This document shows positions 60,190-64,000 of a DNA stretch of 64,000 bases, one piece after another. This DNA comes from Kappaphycus alvarezii (lineage: Eukaryota > Rhodophyta > Florideophyceae > Gigartinales > Solieriaceae). A program made the translations under genes and the position numbers. The notes below the pieces were generated by a model. That model was not told the origin of the DNA. It did no database searches and saw only the letters and a list, made by a program, of their open reading frames with translations. Each line of letters starts with the position of its first letter. The stretch's first letter is position 1. Where the stretch lies: the NCBI GenBank assembly GCA_002205965.3, contig NADL03000045.1:476620-540619 (forward strand), in the 5' to 3' direction.

Positions 60190-62446
60190 GGCATGACTAG
60201 CCACGGCAGCTGACGAGCGTACACCATGTTCAGAACACGATGTAACAACGGCACTCTGGCCTAGGCACTTCTTCGTGCGTAGATATGCCCCCTCCCTCTC
60301 TGGAAACAGCCGTCAGTGCCTCTAAGCAGCAGCGCACAAGAACATTTCCCCCTTTGGTCGGCAGCAGGTCTATCATTCTCTGTCTCGAGAAGCGGCTGAA
60401 CGCATCACGCGCACCTACTGAGACGAGCGTGTGGTCCTCATCTTCGCCTTTGCCGTCAATCAGTCTCCGGACTTCGTGCACATGGGGAAAGGTTTGGGTG
60501 TTTTACTCTTGGAAGATATATCCGATCTATCGTGCACGTTGGAATCTAGTCCGCAGCGCACTTCGTCGGCCACCTGCACCTGGGCCAGGTATTCCCTTGT
60601 GTCTCCCAGTCCGTTCCTCCCCCATTGCTGTGTCGGCACACGTTTTTGGTGTGCCGACACAGCAATGGGTCGATTGTGGTTGTCTGGAAAACTTTAGGAT
60701 AGATCGCGTACATCTTCCAACAGTAAAACATCCAAAACTTCCCCCTCCCAGGGAGGAAATGTTTGGGTGTTTTACTCTTTGAAGTCCCAGTGCCTGCGGT
60801 AGGAGTGCCTTTGTCAGCAGTCGCCGTATGACCTTCCCAATTGCAATGGGGCGGATTTTCTCTGGCAGGGGCTGGATGGGTAGCAGCGTCGCAGAGGAGG
60901 TACGAGGGATTGTCTCATCTGGGAGGTGTCCATGGGCTAGCCTCGTCACAACAGCCGTTAGCACCGAGATGCACGTCACCCCAGGTTCACGGCTCACCCT
61001 TGTGCTAGCCGGCGGCTGCAGAAGCCACGGAAACATTCTGCCGGGGCCCGGTGCGGAGTTTGGGTTCAGTACTGCTCTATCCAAGGCTCGAAAACCGATC
61101 TCCTTTCGACTTTCCACCCGAAGGTCAGGCCCATCATCCTGCAACAAACATATGCCGCGTTACCGGTTGCTTTGAACGCGGCATGCCTGCGGACAGGAAT
61201 TATAGCCAGTTTTCAGTAGCTAGTTTATAGCACCTTCACTCATCGTTTTTCAGTCGATCCGTCAACATCGCTGTACCGCATAGCTTCCTAGGGCTTTACC
61301 CTACTTTGCCATCGCAGTAAACCAACCCCACGTTTCCCCACTTTCCACTCGGCTACCAGCTACGTTAGTTGGCGAAAATGCTCAGCTATCTCAACTGTAG
61401 ATCCTGCGACATGGTTTGAATGCAAGTTCACGGGACTCCCAACCTCCGCACCACTCGCAGTAACCCAACCTCACTTAGCCCACGTTCCACTAGTGTTCCC
61501 TTTTTTCGCTCAAGCTCGTCTTCCCTTTGGTCTTCTCCAGCCGAACATAAACGTGGATAAAACTCGAAGCAATACTCAGCCCGATAGGCTGTCAGATAGA
61601 TCGAACATATCTTCCAACAGTCAAGACACCCAAAACTTTCCCCATACTCAGCCTGCTAAGATCTCGCCGCTAGAAAATAGTTTGCGCCCTCGGACGGTTG
61701 CTACCATCGGGACCTCCCTCAGGACGCCTTCAAGGACCCCCTGCTCTCTACTTTCGGCTTCTTTGGAGGGCGTCGCTCCTCCCCTATTACTGTGGCGGTA
61801 TGACCTTTTGAGTCGATTGTGGTTGTCTGCAGTCTGGAGTAATTTGGGATAGAGTCGAATATGCAGTACCTTCAAGAATAAAACACCCAACTTTCCTCTT
61901 TTCTGCCTGTACCGTCAAGCACTGGACATGAACCTGTAGTGTCTCTTGGTATGGGATGTGAAGTGGCACTCACGCCGCGCACTGGCACCATGAGCATGAG
62001 GCGATGCAGGCATCCTGTGCGGTCTCCCTGATACAGTGTGCATCTCTCCCTGAGGAGAAACGTTTGGGTGTTTTACTGTTGGAAGATATTTCCGACCTAT
62101 CCCATGGTTTTCCAGACATCTCTCCCTGATGCAGTGTTCATCTCTCCCTGATACAGTGTGCATCTCTCCCTGGTACAGTGTGCATCTCTCCCTGGTACAC
62201 AAGTGGATCGAAACTGGGCCGGAAAGCGGAGGGTTATTGGTGTGCCGAGGTTTGCATTTGCTGAGGTTTGCATGAGAAGTTGTGAGGTTTCGCAGGAGAT
62301 CGAGTGCGGCACAAACGGCGACATGGGTGAGTAGACAATGTTTGTTTATCATTGCGAGCATTGCGGAGGGGAGCTGTCCCGTTCTAATCTATACTAATCT
62401 ACAATAAGTTACATCCCTGAAGGAGACTGGTACCGTCTACTACCGC
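60190..62446 (+). repeat. Tandem unit 6, partial
   Basis: Runs from the unit start to an ACTACCGC site, where a reversed LTR begins. Hairpin at 60,621-60,669. Whether the array continues beyond the right-hand element cannot be seen. Confidence 0.85.
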
Positions 62447-63160
62447 TGATAGGGGTAAATCGTCGGGAGAAGAGATATTCAGAATCAACCACCCCAAGAA
62501 GGAGGTGTTGCAAGCGACAAAAGTGCTACCGTGGTATAGTTGAACGAACGAAAAGGAGTGTATAGGGACGACAGTTGAATGGGCTACAAGCAAGTATGGA
62601 AGGGGCAGGTCTACCACCTATGCTTAGTGACTAGGGTAAATAATGCTTCTTGGGTCTGAAGTTGACTCTCAACTTCCTGACTATTTGGGACTGAGCTTGA
62701 AGCTGTCTGCCAACTTGCTTGACCTCCACTAAAGGAAGCAGTTTACTCGGCTTATATAGACTTTTGGCTATCCTAAAAGTCTTCAAACAAACAGACTATA
62801 ACCATAAAATTCATTCACGGGAATCGTGTGAACTAGAGAGACCATTAGAAGATATTTCCTCAGGTAAATATCTAGGTGCCATACCCATGCCAGCCACCAT
62901 CGGCCAGGGGTGGGAATTGATGTGGCCATTATATAGACCTTTCAGAGTCACTCGTAGTATCACCCACAACCTAGAACTGTACTGACATCCACTATGACAG
63001 CGTGTCCTAAAATAAAAAAATCAACCGATGAATTTGCCACACTCACCAAATTAAAATATCTTGCAAATTCAAAAACTGTAAAAATATCTTCCCAGTTCCA
63101 ATACTGTATACAATGATGGTCCTCATCTAGATTTTTTCGTGTGCGAATTTGTGCACATCA
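62447..63160 (-). repeat. LTR of the reversed element, mosaic
   Basis: In element orientation the first 370 bases are almost the same as the 48.77-kb LTR. The remaining 340 differ at many positions and share several variants with the old element's LTR instead, for example AAACTGCTTCCT, GTGGAGGTCAAG, CAACTGTCGTC and CGTTCGTTCAAC. Confidence 0.7.
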
Positions 63161-64000
63161 CGCCCTCCCGCTCAAGACGAACGTCCCGGCTTGTTCTCAA
63201 TGCTCTTGTTGTTCTTGTGGGAGTTCTATCCATTCATCAGGGAGAGTATAGGGTTCACTGTAAGGATATGGTAGTAGCTCATTTCCAATATGATGAGAGA
63301 GTGTGTACCGTGCGATAACGGCTCATCTCCTTGGTCAAGAGTTTCGTAGATTCGGTGTATGGTTTCATAGTGTTCTCTAATGAGCTCCTCCCGTTTCACT
63401 TCTCCAAACCTTCCAAATGTGAGATAGTAAACGTAGTATGCAAACTTTTCTGGCAACGGGTCCAGAAACGGGTATCTGAAGGAGAAAAAAACTCGCAACA
63501 TAAGGACTGAGTCCTCACGAGTAAGGTGCGCCCCGTGAATGGTCTGGAAGCACATGCAAATACTAATGGCAAAAAGGAAAAAAATTACTTCTGCTTCTCG
63601 AGGGTCCTCTGTCATTTCGCGAAGCCAACGTCTAATGGTAGCCGTCCAATAATTAAGGATGCATAGTTTCCCCTTGGGAGACTAGGCGGTGTTTGGGGCG
63701 ATCTTCTTGGCGATCTTCCTCGCTGGCTCCCGACGCCTTGCCCTCTTCGATGATCCGCCGCGATCACTTGATGGTCCTGCCCGTATCATCATCACGGTCT
63801 CGGGAGGATCTTGTCTCCAGCTGAGGTTGTGTTTCTGAGCGGAGCAACGTAAGGTTCCCATAGAGGATACGGGACCAGTCGATATTCCATATCAGGGGGC
63901 AAGCTGTAACCTCTCAGTCGCACATCTTGGTTGTTCTTTGAGAAATACGTAAACTGGACGGATAATGTTCAGATATGTTGCGACAAGTCTCCGATAGCTA
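62447..64000 (-). mobile_element. Third Ty3/gypsy copy, opposite orientation, cut by the window end
   Basis: The minus-strand element ends here with its 3' LTR at 62,447-63,160 (714 bases; TGATAGGGGT...GCACATCA on the plus strand), preceded inward by the purine tract. The accessory region follows (about 63,220-64,000), including the ISICMCFQTIHGAHL block. The likely target is ACCGC at 62,442-62,446; the partner duplication lies outside the window. Its internal part is very close to the young copy. The rest of the element is not visible, so wholeness cannot be judged. Confidence 0.85.

Larger units (their letters stand above)
35546..62446 (+). repeat. Tandem array, about 3.43-kb unit, 5.6 copies
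   Basis: Head-to-tail units start (at GGCATGACTAGCCACGG) at 35,546, 38,960, 42,394, 45,838, 56,756 and 60,190. Spacings are 3,414, 3,434, 3,444, about 3,442 (after removing a 7.5-kb insertion) and 3,434. The last unit is cut at 62,446 by a retroelement in the opposite orientation. Units are nearly identical, and most differences I saw are single-base length changes in homopolymers. No rRNA is present. Each unit is a mosaic: LINE RT relic, inverted modules with hairpin, minisatellite, and a pseudogene-derived segment. The unit boundary chosen is arbitrary. Confidence 0.9.

Noticed and set aside
35546-62446. rDNA repeat as explanation of the tandem array
   Set aside because: No rRNA-like sequence is recognisable and the unit carries LINE and pseudogene motifs.

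Overview
The window looks like heterochromatin-like DNA from a eukaryote, most likely a fungus of an early-diverging (chytrid-like) lineage. This rests on a GC-rich kelch/cytochrome b561 membrane-protein gene beside AT-rich gene deserts, on Ty3/gypsy, LINE and probable Harbinger relics, and on the absence of any bacterial operon structure. The lineage is an inference; no rRNA or other marker gene is present.

Layout. (1) 1-4.5 kb is GC-rich. It holds clusters of TACTGTAC palindromes, then a kelch-repeat plus cytochrome b561 gene whose reading frame is interrupted several times. (2) 4.86-7.83 kb carries two diverged, divergently oriented copies of one unrecognised coiled-coil gene or pseudogene. 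The first is also a diverged single-copy relative of part of the tandem unit found 30 kb away. (3) 7.8-26.8 kb is mostly AT-rich and gene-poor. It contains faint relics: a probable Harbinger transposase end, an old minus-strand Ty3/gypsy fossil (12.5-14.8 kb), a pair of dispersed copies that may be LINE RT, and a possible MAPEG remnant. (4) 26.78-27.6 kb is a broken 3' part of a LINE-type reverse transcriptase ORF.

(5) From 27.66 kb to 62.45 kb the window is a tandem array of a unit of about 3.43 kb: five full units plus a partial one, with a remnant of one more on the far left. It is invaded by Ty3/gypsy elements: an old, much broken one at 27.82-35.54 kb, a very young, structurally complete one at 48.77-56.24 kb (5-bp target duplication, near-identical 720-bp LTRs), and a third in opposite orientation that starts at 62.45 kb and runs off the window. 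The unit is a mosaic of a LINE reverse-transcriptase relic, a set of inverted-repeat modules with a perfect 21-bp hairpin, a 22-bp minisatellite, and a segment related to the 4.86-6.25 kb pseudogene.

The strongest candidates for something undescribed are this chimeric satellite unit with its single-copy relative in the same window, and an internally duplicated accessory reading frame between integrase and the 3' LTR of the Ty3/gypsy family, present in all three copies. Units differ from each other largely by one-base homopolymer length changes, so residual long-read error may also explain some frame breaks in the window. All homology calls are from reading motifs by eye; none has been confirmed by a database search.
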